From positions 248,001-312,000 of the forward strand of contig JBEDTR010000004.1 in assembly GCA_040119125.1 (NCBI GenBank): a DNA stretch of 64,000 bases. Reading direction: 5' to 3'. Positions 42,597 to 51,577 of this stretch are shown here, one piece after another. Both the position numbers and the translations under genes were made by a program. The notes under the pieces were generated by a model. It had not been told where the DNA came from. It made no database searches and saw only the letters and a program-made list of their open reading frames with translations. This DNA comes from Pacificitalea sp040119125 (GTDB taxonomy: Bacteria; Pseudomonadota; Alphaproteobacteria; Rhodobacterales; Rhodobacteraceae). Positions within the stretch are counted from its first letter, which is position 1, and each line of letters begins with the position of its first letter.

Positions 42597-43451
42597 TCAG
42601 GAGGACTGCTTAGCGAAGCGCAGCACGACCACGCCCGCCAGCGTCATCATGGTGGCCACGACCTTGGCGAGGTTCAGCTTCTCGTTCAGGACAAAGACGC
42701 CGATCAGCAGCGCAAATATGATCGAGGTCTCGCGCAGGGCGGTCACCAGCGCGATCGGCGCTTGTGTAAACGCCCATAGCACCAGCGCATAGGCGACATA
42801 GGATGCGCCGCCGCCGATGAACAGCACCCGTCGTCCCTCGGTGGGCACCCGGCGCAGCATCATGGGCCAGCGCAGCGCGGCCAGCGCCGAAAAGAGCACC
42901 GCATTGGCAACGGTCATCCAGCCGTAGAAGCCAAGCGCGGTTCCCGCCAGTCGCGCGCCCATGCCATCGACCAGCGAATAGGATGCGATGAAGCAGCCCG
43001 TCGTCAGCGCGAGCGCCGTGGCGTGCCGGTTGCGCTGCCCTTCGCTGCGCCGCACCAGCGCCGTCGAGATGATGCCAAGTCCGATCAGCGCCACCGCGCC
43101 CAGTTGCAAGGGCTCCAGCGGCACGCCGAGGATCACCACCGACACCGCCGCGACGATCAGCGGCGCGCTGCCTCGGGCCAGCGGGTAGACTTGGGTCAGA
43201 TCGCCGGTGCGGTAGGAGGCCAGCAAGAACAGCTGGTAGCCCAGATGCAGCATCACGCCCGCAGCCATCAGGGGATAGCTGGCGGGATCGGGCGCGGGCA
43301 CGAAGATCAAAACGGGCACTGCGAAAATGGCCTGTCCCATCACCACGGCGGCCATGGCCAGATGCTTGTCTCGACCGCCCTTTACCAAGGCGTTCCAGCT
43401 GGCATGCAGAAGCGCCGCGAGGATGACGGCCGCAAAAACGGTGACGGACAA
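42597..43451 (-). CDS. EamA/DMT superfamily transporter
   Basis: 284 aa with ten hydrophobic helices in two EamA repeats (ILAALLHASWNALVKGG and SVVILGVPLEPLQLGAVALI in the first; ALRETSIIFALLIGVFVLNE in the second). Family members move metabolites, often amino acids or nucleotides. Substrate unknown. I choose the TTG at 43451, which has AGGAG seven bases upstream and starts at the first helix; in-frame codons up to 43505 are upstream. Confidence 0.82.
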   Translation of the reverse strand: MSVTVFAAVILAALLHASWNALVKGGRDKHLAMAAVVMGQAIFAVPVLIFVPAPDPASYPLMAAGVMLHLGYQLFLLASYRTGDLTQVYPLARGSAPLIVAAVSVVILGVPLEPLQLGAVALIGLGIISTALVRRSEGQRNRHATALALTTGCFIASYSLVDGMGARLAGTALGFYGWMTVANAVLFSALAALRWPMMLRRVPTEGRRVLFIGGGASYVAYALVLWAFTQAPIALVTALRETSIIFALLIGVFVLNEKLNLAKVVATMMTLAGVVVLRFAKQSS

Positions 43452-43544
43452 GGGGGTGCTCCTGCTCGAAACCACGATGGTTGCGCGTTTTCGCGGGGGG
43501 CACAATGCATCCGGTGACGCCCGGCCCCTAGCGGTGCAGCCGCG

Positions 43545-44993
43545 TCACTGCGCCACGAGCATGTCAGCGCGGGCAGTAAAGATCGCGCGGTCCGGATCGA
43601 CATCATATTGATCGACGAAGCGCGACGCATCTTGCGACAGGGTCCGCACGCTGTCGAGGATATGCGCCACCTCCGCATCGGTCATCAGCACTGAGAAGTT
43701 GAGCCGCACGAAGCCCGGTTTCTTCAACTCGTCCCCGGCGAGGATCTCATCGCGCAGATGGGCGGCGCCCTCAGTGTCATATCCCAGCAGGCGCAGCACA
43801 TAAGGTCCGGCGCAGGCACAGCCGCCACGGGCCTGAATGCCGAACCGGTCCGACAGCATCTTGGTCACCAGTTGCTGATGGATGAATCCGCCGCGCGGAT
43901 CACGGATGCGGAACGAGAAGATCGGCAAGCGCTGCGCATCCGCGTGGCCCAACAGTTCGATGTCCGGCAGGTCGGACCATGCCGCGATGGCGCGGGCGGT
44001 CAGGGCGGCGTTGCGCTGCTCCATCGTCACAGGGCCGATGTGATCCTTGACGATCATCGCCAGCGCGGCACGGATGTCGCCAACCACATTCGGGGTGCCT
44101 GCTTCCTCGCGGTGTTCGATATCGCCGGCGTAGTCGTGGCCTTGGGAGGTCACAAATCGCACAGTGCCGCCGCCGGCCCATGTCGGGCGGTCTGTCACCA
44201 CCGCGTCGCGGCGCACGATGACAATGCCGGAGGCGCCCGGCCCGCCGATGAATTTATGCGGCGACAGCACCACCGCGTCGATTTCCGCGCCCTCGGACGG
44301 GACCATAGCGATGGGCAGGTAGGGGCCGCCGCCCGCGTAATCCCACACCATCAGCGCGCCTGCCTCCTTCACCCGGCGGGTAAGGGTGGCGACATCTGCG
44401 ATGATCCCGGTGACGTTGGAGGCGGCAGAGAAGGCGCAGATCACCCGGTCGTAATCGCCCACATCCGCCAGCGCCGCGTCCAGTTCGGCGCGGTCTGGTC
44501 CACCGGCGGCATCTTCGGGCAGTTCGACCACCTGTGCGCCGCATTCGCGCCACGGCAGGATATTGGAGTGATGCTCATAGGGGCCGAGGATGATCTTGGT
44601 CCGGCTCCGGTCCGCCCCCAGCAGCGCCACCAGACGGTTGATCCCCGCCGTCGCGCCGGAGCCCGCGAAAATCGTGGCGTAGCGGTCATCAGCCCCGCAA
44701 TGGCGGGCGACGGTGGCGCGGGCATTGCCGCGCAGCCGGGTCATATAGCCGCCGCAGAAGGACGCTTCGGTATGGCTGTTGGCATAATAGGGCAGCACGC
44801 GCTCCAGCACGAAGCGTTCCACATGATGCAGCGCCCGGCCCGAGGCGACGTAATCGGCATAGACCAGCGTTTGCGGACCGAACGGACCGTCGATCTGCGC
44901 GCCCTTGCCGACCAGATCACGGCCAAGCGCCTCCGGGGTGGGCAGGTCGGCGCGAAACAGGTCCAGAAGCGTTTCGGGGGTCGGTAGGGACAT
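43545..44993 (-). CDS. Class V aminotransferase (cysteine desulfurase-like)
   Basis: 482-aa PLP enzyme. The PLP lysine is in SPHKFIGGPGASG, with FAGSGATAGINRLV for phosphate binding and WDYAGGGPY preceding. GGCACAGPY contains a Cys in the region of the cysteine-desulfurase active-site loop, but the fold class also covers other aminotransferases and selenocysteine lyases. The 482-aa length is somewhat longer than SufS. Twelve bases after the M81 gene in a four-gene run with M81, M19 and a flavin oxidoreductase, so it likely handles an amino group from the transported compound. Confidence 0.82.
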   Translation of the reverse strand: MSLPTPETLLDLFRADLPTPEALGRDLVGKGAQIDGPFGPQTLVYADYVASGRALHHVERFVLERVLPYYANSHTEASFCGGYMTRLRGNARATVARHCGADDRYATIFAGSGATAGINRLVALLGADRSRTKIILGPYEHHSNILPWRECGAQVVELPEDAAGGPDRAELDAALADVGDYDRVICAFSAASNVTGIIADVATLTRRVKEAGALMVWDYAGGGPYLPIAMVPSEGAEIDAVVLSPHKFIGGPGASGIVIVRRDAVVTDRPTWAGGGTVRFVTSQGHDYAGDIEHREEAGTPNVVGDIRAALAMIVKDHIGPVTMEQRNAALTARAIAAWSDLPDIELLGHADAQRLPIFSFRIRDPRGGFIHQQLVTKMLSDRFGIQARGGCACAGPYVLRLLGYDTEGAAHLRDEILAGDELKKPGFVRLNFSVLMTDAEVAHILDSVRTLSQDASRFVDQYDVDPDRAIFTARADMLVAQ

Positions 44994-45005
44994 GGCGGGT
45001 TCCTG

Positions 45006-46448
45006 TCAGGTCTGGGGGGCGTGCGGTGGGGAGGCGGGCGCGGCGGCGTCGGGAAAGGGCGGCGCGCGGCGGGGCGAGGATAAGCCGCCGCTATCGGTGA
45101 GCAGCACGCCACCGCTTGCAATGGGTGTGTAGGAGGCGCGGAAATGGCCGATGGATTTGATGGCAAGCAGGTCGAGTGATTCCGGGTCAACGCCCATCGC
45201 GCGAAACGCCTCCGTGTCATAGGCCTGCACCCGGAGGGAGGAGACCAGCACCCGTGAGCGTCCCAGCGCCAGCACCGCGCCCGCGCCGCCGTTCAGCGCC
45301 TCGCCGCGCATCATTGCGCCGGAATTGCGGTAGCGGATCGGTTGCAGGCGGTCGACGCGGGCGGGGATCGGCCCCGTGGGGGTGGGGATGTCCACCGTGC
45401 CGCCGACACCTGCGGTTTCGGCGGCGGCGACCAGATCGGGCGCGACGAGGAAGCCGAAGCCGAACGCCACATCGAGCGCAATCAGGGGCTTCAGCAGCGA
45501 TGTATCGCCGCCGGTGCCGCCGCCGCCGGGATTGTCGCCCACATCCGCCAGCACGACCCGCCCGCGCGCCAAGGCGGCGCGCAGCTCCGGCAGCATGCTT
45601 TGCGCATCGGGCACGTCGGTCGTCAGTGCGCCCTGCCGGGAGGCGATGGCGCGGCGCATCTGGTCGGCAATGGCGCTGGGGTCATGATCGGCGGGCGCGG
45701 TGATCAGCAGGCTGGTGCCACGATGAGCGGCGCGCGAAAACGGAAAGCCCCCCAGCAGGGTGACATCAGCCACCGCGCCGGTTTCAAGCTGGTCGGTCAG
45801 CGCGGCCAGTTCGGCAAAGGGGCCGGAGGTGGTTTCCTGCCGGGGCATCGGCACTTGCAGGCCCATCCCGACATGCCGGGTGGTCAGCCGCTCAGCCGCG
45901 AAGGCAAGCTCCACCAGCCGCGCGCCACGGGCGCGGGTGTCGGTATGGGGGTATAGCTTACCACCGATCACGATATCGGCGGCCTCGATCAGCCCCTGAC
46001 CCGGATTGGCGTGAAAATCGAGCGGCACCGCGATGCGGGTGCCGGGTCCGGTGGCGGCGCGGACGGCGCGGGCGATGAGGGCTTCGGGATCGTCCAGCCC
46101 TTCGACCAGCAGCGCGCCGTGCAGCAGCAAAAACACATGGCTCAACGGACCTTGGGCCAGGATCGTGTTGAGACTGTCGAGAAGCTCCCCCAGCAGGGTA
46201 TCGAACCCCGCGCGGGTCAGGGGACCGCCGGGCAGGGCGGCGGTGCACAGCCCGATCTGGGGGGTGATCCCGCGTGCCGCCAGCGCCGACAGCACCCCGC
46301 CCATCCAGTTCTCGGTATTCCCAAACGCCGCCGCGACATCTGGCCCGCGCATGTGATGACGGGCCAGAAACTCGTCCCGCGTGACGGGGCGAGGCGCGAT
46401 GCAACTGGCCTCATGGAACAGTTGCAGGATGGCGGCGCGGGGCTGCAT
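45006..46448 (-). CDS. M81 family metallopeptidase (MlrC-like)
   Basis: 480 aa. The MlrC architecture is visible: N-terminal FHEASCIAPRPVTRDEF, AVPLDFHANPGQGLIEAADI with metal-binding His, GGKLYPHTDTRARG, and in the C-terminal domain VVLADVGDNPGGGGTGGDT and SLRVQAYD. MlrC completes microcystin breakdown in sphingomonads; most relatives act on unknown amides or peptides. The final ~25 residues are Pro/Ala-rich and low-complexity. Its start overlaps the M19 stop by one base (TGATG). Confidence 0.85.
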   Translation of the reverse strand: MQPRAAILQLFHEASCIAPRPVTRDEFLARHHMRGPDVAAAFGNTENWMGGVLSALAARGITPQIGLCTAALPGGPLTRAGFDTLLGELLDSLNTILAQGPLSHVFLLLHGALLVEGLDDPEALIARAVRAATGPGTRIAVPLDFHANPGQGLIEAADIVIGGKLYPHTDTRARGARLVELAFAAERLTTRHVGMGLQVPMPRQETTSGPFAELAALTDQLETGAVADVTLLGGFPFSRAAHRGTSLLITAPADHDPSAIADQMRRAIASRQGALTTDVPDAQSMLPELRAALARGRVVLADVGDNPGGGGTGGDTSLLKPLIALDVAFGFGFLVAPDLVAAAETAGVGGTVDIPTPTGPIPARVDRLQPIRYRNSGAMMRGEALNGGAGAVLALGRSRVLVSSLRVQAYDTEAFRAMGVDPESLDLLAIKSIGHFRASYTPIASGGVLLTDSGGLSSPRRAPPFPDAAAPASPPHAPQT

Positions 46449-47437
46449 CAGCCCCAGGTTTCGCCAAACAGGCGCATCCAGTTGCCGCCGAGGATCTTCT
46501 CGATCCGCGCCTCAGACCAGCCGCGCGCCTGCATTTCCGCGGCAAGGTTGGGGAAATCGGCGTTGGTGCGAATGCCCTCGGGCTTGGTGATCTTGGCGGA
46601 GCCGAACTCGGTCAGCGTGCGGCCCGTGCCCTTGTCGCGGTTGGCCCACAGCAGCCATGCGCCGGGGCGCGCGCGGTTGTGGTTGAAGTCAGTGCCAATG
46701 GCGACGTGATCTTCGCCCACCAGATCGAGCGTGTGTTCCATCGCGTCGATGACATCGCGCACACCGGCCTCGTTGCCCGCGACAAGGCCCGGCGCGAATA
46801 GCGAGGTGCCGATGACGCCGCCCTTGTCGGCGCAGGCCTTGAACACCTCATCGGGCTTGTTGCGCGGCACGTCTTTCAGGGCGCGGGGCAGGCAATGGGT
46901 GATTGCCACCGGCTTGGCCGAATGGGCGATGGTATCGAGCGAGGTCTGCACGCCGACATGGCTGAGATCGATGGTGATGCCGGTCTCGTTCATCGCATTG
47001 ACGGCCTCGCGGCCAAAGCCGGTCAGACCACTGTCATTTTGCTCAAGATAGCCCGCGCCAAAGAAGTTCTGCGTGTTGTAGGTCAACTGCATGATGTTGA
47101 CGCCGAGATCCTTGAAGATCCCGAAATAATCGAGCCGGTCTTCGACGGGGGAGGTGTTCTGCCAGCCAAAGATGATACCGACCTTGCCCTCGGTCTTGGC
47201 CCTCTCGATATCCGCCAAGGTGCGGATCGGCATGGCGATATCGGCGTTTTCGGCCAGCTTTGCCTTCCACATGATGACATAGTCCATGCCGCCGCGAAAA
47301 TCCTCCCACAGCACGGAGGAGGCGGAGATCGCGGTGACGCCGCCCTGCTGGGCCTCAAGCAGGATGTCGCGGTTGAAATCGGAGCATTGCAGCGCGTCGA
47401 TCACCAGCGAACGGGAATGAAGACTTTTGTCGGTCAT
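46448..47437 (-). CDS. Non-canonical M19 membrane-dipeptidase-like protein
   Basis: 329-aa amidohydrolase-fold protein of the renal-dipeptidase family. Two metal-site segments are normal (ITIDLSHVG and PVAITHCLPR), but the first, usually DGHND, reads DALQCSD, losing the His and Asp zinc ligands, and the Glu of the bridging motif is Gln (IIFGWQN). A paralogue with the same changes lies at 62467. Either a different metal site with Cys or a different reaction. Coupled to the M81 gene downstream. Confidence 0.85.
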   Translation of the reverse strand: MTDKSLHSRSLVIDALQCSDFNRDILLEAQQGGVTAISASSVLWEDFRGGMDYVIMWKAKLAENADIAMPIRTLADIERAKTEGKVGIIFGWQNTSPVEDRLDYFGIFKDLGVNIMQLTYNTQNFFGAGYLEQNDSGLTGFGREAVNAMNETGITIDLSHVGVQTSLDTIAHSAKPVAITHCLPRALKDVPRNKPDEVFKACADKGGVIGTSLFAPGLVAGNEAGVRDVIDAMEHTLDLVGEDHVAIGTDFNHNRARPGAWLLWANRDKGTGRTLTEFGSAKITKPEGIRTNADFPNLAAEMQARGWSEARIEKILGGNWMRLFGETWG

Positions 47438-47463
47438 GGGATGTCCTTGGGGTCAGTCGGGTG

Positions 47464-48894
47464 TCAGGCGGTGGGGGCGAGGGCGACCGGCGGCCAGATA
47501 TCCTCGTCCATGTCGGGGGTGTCATAGGCGCGGAACCGGTCCAGATGCTGTGCCGCATCTTCGGCAAAGAACGACCGGGTGAGCCCGCTGGCAAGCCGCC
47601 GCGCGCCTTCGGTCGCCGAGGGGATGCCGGAGGTGACCTTGCCGTGGCTCGGCACGGCGGCATAGGCGAAACACAGCAGCCGCGACAGCGCAGGGCAGGC
47701 GCCGGGGGTGTTTTCGGTAAAGGCGAAATCGGGGGCGAGATAGGGATGCGCCGCCAGAACCGGGTTGCGCGCGGCCTTCTCGGGGCCGACGACATCGCCC
47801 CATGTCTGAATATGCGGCGCAACCTGCGCCAGTTCGGCGCGATCCCGCAGCGCAATGCCGAAGCCGGTGGCAAAGATCGCCACATCGGTTTCGATCACCC
47901 CCTGCGGGGTGGTGATACGCAGCCCATCTGGGCGCGCCTCGATCGCCTCGACTGCGGCGCCGGTATGCAGGTGGGCATGATCGTGCCGGGCGACCCGCGC
48001 GACCGAGTGTTTCGGCGGCGGAACAGGGAAGCGGTCGCCTTCGTCCATCAGCTCCCACTTCGCGGTGTCGGGCAGGCCGACATAGCCCGCCGTCATTCCG
48101 CGCGATCCGGTGCCGGTGAATTTGTCGATCACAGGCAGCTTGGGACGCCGCACCAACAGGTCGAGCCGGGCGCAGCCCGCCTCAAGTGCCGCCGCCGCAT
48201 TATCCATCGCGGAGGCCCCGGCGCCCACCACGACGACCCGTTTGCCGCGCAAGGTGGCGGGGTCGAACATGTCGGCGGAATGATAGACACGGCCTTTGGG
48301 CAGACCCCGCGCCACGGCGGGCAATTGTGGCGCGCCGAGTGCATCCAGCCCCGTCGCGATGACCACGCGGCGCGCGAAATGCGTGCCTTTCGTTGTGGTC
48401 AGGCGAAACAGCTTATCTACGGGCGTGATGTCGGTGACATCGCAGTCATTCACCACATCCGCGCGGGTCATCCGGCGATACCAGTTCAGGTAGTCCATCC
48501 ACATTTCGCGCGGGGCGAGGGTCATGTCGTCCCATGCCTCTTCGCCCCATTGCGCCTCGAACCACGCGCGGAAGGTCAGTGCGGGCACGCCAAGCGCGGG
48601 GCCGGCGGCCTCCTTCACGGTGCGCAGCGTCTCCATTCGGGCATAGGTGACCCACGGCCCTTCGCGGCCCTCGGGCGCGCGGTCAAAGAGGCGCGTGTTT
48701 TCGATCCCCTCCATTGCGAGCGCGGCATGAGCCACCAGACCGCAAAGCCCCGCGCCGATGATCGCCACATCCAGCACTGCCACGCCATCCGGGCCACGGG
48801 TTTCGGGCATCCATGGTTTGGGCGGCAGGTTCAGCAGGGTGAATTGACGGCTGAGATCAGCCTCAAGTGCAGTAAGGCCGGCAGGTTTGGTCAT
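47464..48894 (-). CDS. FAD-dependent NAD(P)-binding oxidoreductase (flavin monooxygenase-like)
   Basis: 476 aa with two Rossmann motifs: IIGAGLCGLVAHAALA near 45 for FAD and RVVVVGAGASAMDNAAAA near 215 for NADPH. ATGLDALGAPQLPAV and IFATGFGIALRD are the ATG motifs of this group. Likely N- or Baeyer-Villiger-type oxygenation of the substrate imported by the TRAP system. It is 2 bp from the LysR gene upstream and 26 bp from the M19 gene downstream. Confidence 0.82.
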   Translation of the reverse strand: MTKPAGLTALEADLSRQFTLLNLPPKPWMPETRGPDGVAVLDVAIIGAGLCGLVAHAALAMEGIENTRLFDRAPEGREGPWVTYARMETLRTVKEAAGPALGVPALTFRAWFEAQWGEEAWDDMTLAPREMWMDYLNWYRRMTRADVVNDCDVTDITPVDKLFRLTTTKGTHFARRVVIATGLDALGAPQLPAVARGLPKGRVYHSADMFDPATLRGKRVVVVGAGASAMDNAAAALEAGCARLDLLVRRPKLPVIDKFTGTGSRGMTAGYVGLPDTAKWELMDEGDRFPVPPPKHSVARVARHDHAHLHTGAAVEAIEARPDGLRITTPQGVIETDVAIFATGFGIALRDRAELAQVAPHIQTWGDVVGPEKAARNPVLAAHPYLAPDFAFTENTPGACPALSRLLCFAYAAVPSHGKVTSGIPSATEGARRLASGLTRSFFAEDAAQHLDRFRAYDTPDMDEDIWPPVALAPTA

Positions 48895-48896
48895 GG

Positions 48897-49883
48897 TCAG
48901 GTCCTCAGCATCTGCTCAATCCTTTTGAGCAGCGATGTGTCCAGCGGGTCATGGAATTTGCAGTCGGGAATGGTGACGCGGCAGGCCGTGCGAAACGCAT
49001 CGACAAAGCGCATCTGAGAGGGGGCGAAGACGCGGTTGGCCTCGCTCAGCAGACCCCAGTAATAGGGCACATGCGTTGCCAGCGGCAAAATGGTCACGTC
49101 CTGCACCGGAACGCCGTAGGCGGTCACCGGATCGACGATTGCAGCGCCCAGCCCGGAGCGGGCGGTCATGATCGCGTTCAGGGACGAATTGGTCGACATT
49201 TCTTGCGCGGGGGTGATGTGCTGCTCGCCAAGGGCGATGTCGATGGCGTGGCGGATGCGGAACGCGTTGCCGACGGTAATCATCCGCGTGTCCGAAAACA
49301 CCGACAGGGGCATGGGACTGTCGCTATGGGCCTTGGCCAGCGGGCTGTCCGTCGCGACCACCGCGACCAGCCGGGATTCACAGATGACATGGCGTGCAAG
49401 ACCCAGATGTTCCATCGGGAAGGCGGCGATGCCCAGATCGGCGGTGCGATTGCGCAGCGCCCGCACGACGTATTCGGCGTTCATCGTCTGAAGGTTCACC
49501 TGATCCGGCAGATCGTCGGCGAGCGCCTCAAGCGCGGGACCGATCAGGCCCCCGGCCATTGCGGGCGTCGCGGCGATGTCGATGGCGGGCAGGCGGTCTT
49601 CGCGGATCGCGTCGGCGTGATCGCGGATCTGGCGCAGGCCGGAAATCAGGCGGTGCACTTCCTCATAGAAGCGCAGACCCCGGTCGGTGGGCGAGATGCG
49701 CGGCCCGTTGCGGTGAAACAGCTGAAAGCCGACATCCGCTTCGAGATCCTTGACCAGTCGCGTCACCGTGGGCTGGCCAATGCCAAGCTGCCGGGCCGCC
49801 CCGGTCATGGAGCCGCAGGACATGGCCGCCTGAAACGCTTCCAGACTGCGGACATCGAAAATCTTATCATTCTCTCTTGACAT
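48897..49883 (-). CDS. LysR family transcriptional regulator
   Basis: HTH at about 10-60 (AMSCGSMTGAARQLGIGQPTVTRLVKDLE) and a LysR effector domain. 328 aa from the ATG at 49883; in-frame ATGs at 49913 and 49943 are also possible and none has a strong ribosome site. It heads the flavin oxidoreductase-M19-M81-aminotransferase run and is divergent from the TRAP operon, so it probably controls both through the 120-bp region 49884-50003. Confidence 0.88.
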   Translation of the reverse strand: MSRENDKIFDVRSLEAFQAAMSCGSMTGAARQLGIGQPTVTRLVKDLEADVGFQLFHRNGPRISPTDRGLRFYEEVHRLISGLRQIRDHADAIREDRLPAIDIAATPAMAGGLIGPALEALADDLPDQVNLQTMNAEYVVRALRNRTADLGIAAFPMEHLGLARHVICESRLVAVVATDSPLAKAHSDSPMPLSVFSDTRMITVGNAFRIRHAIDIALGEQHITPAQEMSTNSSLNAIMTARSGLGAAIVDPVTAYGVPVQDVTILPLATHVPYYWGLLSEANRVFAPSQMRFVDAFRTACRVTIPDCKFHDPLDTSLLKRIEQMLRT

Positions 49884-50003
49884 AATGGGGTAACTATCAT
49901 CCAGTTTGAACATAGTAGCAAGCCCAGAATGTCGGGATTGCATGATTGTCGGAATTCACAGGTGACACGCCGTTCGGTCGCGTCACGCCATAGGAGTAAC
50001 GCC

Positions 50004-50999
50004 ATGTCCCTTTATACCCGTCTTGCCGGTGCGACCGTGCTTGTCGCCGCAGCTTTCCCGGCCTCGGCCGAAACCTGGCGGCTGAGTTCGATGATGACGC
50101 CCGATAGTTTCGAGGGGCTGGCCTACCAGAAATTCGCTGATCTCGTCGAAGAATACACCGATGGCGATATCGACGTGCGGATCTATCCCAACGAGCAGAT
50201 CGGCTCGATGGATTCGGTGGTCGAGCAGCTGTCCCAGAACGTCATCCAGCTTGCGCCTTCGGGCATTTCGTTCATGTCGCGCTGGGAAGAGGGCATCACC
50301 TACGCCGCCGCGCCGTTCCTGTTCGACGATTACGATCACTGGTCGAATTTCGTGAACGGAGAGCTGTTCCAGTCTTGGCTGGAAACGGTGAAGGAGGAGG
50401 CCAATATCTCCATCCTCGGCAATATTCCTGACATGCCGCGCGGGTCGTTCCGCACGCTGCTGTCGGAAACTCCGGTCGAGACCGCCGACGATATCGAAGG
50501 GCTGAAGATCCGCCAGTATCAAAACGACCTCATCATCGACGCATGGACCCATCTGGGTGCCGAAGTGCGGGTGCTGCCGTGGGGCGAAGTCTATGACGGT
50601 GTGAATCGCGGTATCGTCAGTGCCGTGACCTCCCCGGCCGAGGCGATCATGTCGATGCGCTTCTACGAGGTCGCGCCGAACATCGTGCGCACGGATGAAT
50701 ACCCGCAGGCGGTGTCGTGGATGATGAACGCCGATGCGTGGGACGCGCTGAGCGCTGAGCAGCAGGACGCGATGAGCCGCGCCCATGCCGAAGCCGCCGC
50801 CTATGGCCGCGAGTTGCTGGACGAAGCGTCGGCCACGCTGCAAGCCGATCTTGAGGCTGAGGAGGGCGTGAACGTCAATTTCGATTTCGACAGCGCGCCG
50901 CTGGTTGCCAAGATGCAGGAATTCTACAGCGAACGCGAAGCGGCGGGCGAATTGCCCGAGGGTCTGGTCGCCGCAGTCGACGCCGCCCGGACCGAGTGA
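50004..50999 (+). CDS. dctP: TRAP transporter substrate-binding protein
   Basis: 331-aa periplasmic receptor: signal peptide 1-22 (VLVAAAFPASA-ET), then the DctP fold with LAYQKFADLVEEYTDGDIDVRIY, and the conserved LKIRQYQNDLIIDAWTHLGA region where an Arg usually binds a carboxylate. ATG 50004 has TAGGAG upstream. Gene order P-Q-M-CMD-CMD. The ligand is unknown; the neighbouring enzymes point to an amide- or amino-containing organic acid (inference). Confidence 0.92.
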   Translation: MSLYTRLAGATVLVAAAFPASAETWRLSSMMTPDSFEGLAYQKFADLVEEYTDGDIDVRIYPNEQIGSMDSVVEQLSQNVIQLAPSGISFMSRWEEGITYAAAPFLFDDYDHWSNFVNGELFQSWLETVKEEANISILGNIPDMPRGSFRTLLSETPVETADDIEGLKIRQYQNDLIIDAWTHLGAEVRVLPWGEVYDGVNRGIVSAVTSPAEAIMSMRFYEVAPNIVRTDEYPQAVSWMMNADAWDALSAEQQDAMSRAHAEAAAYGRELLDEASATLQADLEAEEGVNVNFDFDSAPLVAKMQEFYSEREAAGELPEGLVAAVDAARTE

Positions 51000-51004
51000 G
51001 CTGA

Positions 51005-51577
51005 ATGCCGCAGACACCCCGCCCTGATGAGGCCATGACCGGTCCACCGCGACCGGTCCGGCATCTGCACCGCCTGCTCGACGGGGTTTCCGTCGGTTTC
51101 AAGGTGGCAATTACCTTGTGCCTTGCCGTGATGGTGGCGTTGAACCTGTTCAACGTCATCTCTCGGTCGGTGCTGGGGGTGGCCTATGGCTGGATCTTCA
51201 GCTGGACGATGCTGCTGTTCGTCTGGATGTTGTTGCTGGGGCTGTTTGTGTTTATTCGCGACCGCCGCGATGTGGTGGTCGACGTGTTCATGACGCGCCT
51301 GCCGGGGATGCCCCGGCGGGTGGCGGGGCTGTTCGCCTGTGCCGTGGGGATCGCCGTGATGCTGGCGATCCTGCGCGGCGCGCCGACCCTGCTGAGCCTG
51401 CAAACGGCGCCGATGGATTCCATCGATCTGCCGATCTATGTGCGGTCGCTGCCGCTATTCGTATCGGCTGTGCTGGTCCTGTTGCATTTCCTGCTGGATT
51501 TCGTGGCCATCGCCTGTGGCTGGTCGCAGGCCTTTGTGCGCCCCGATGAGCCGGCAGAAGTGGGAGCCGTCGAATGA
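51005..51577 (+). CDS. dctQ: TRAP transporter small permease
   Basis: 190 aa with four predicted helices. WIFSWTMLLFVWMLLLGLFVF and the charged IRDRRDVVVDVF loop are typical of DctQ. Partner of DctM, whose gene it overlaps by 4 bp (ATGA). Confidence 0.9.
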   Translation: MPQTPRPDEAMTGPPRPVRHLHRLLDGVSVGFKVAITLCLAVMVALNLFNVISRSVLGVAYGWIFSWTMLLFVWMLLLGLFVFIRDRRDVVVDVFMTRLPGMPRRVAGLFACAVGIAVMLAILRGAPTLLSLQTAPMDSIDLPIYVRSLPLFVSAVLVLLHFLLDFVAIACGWSQAFVRPDEPAEVGAVE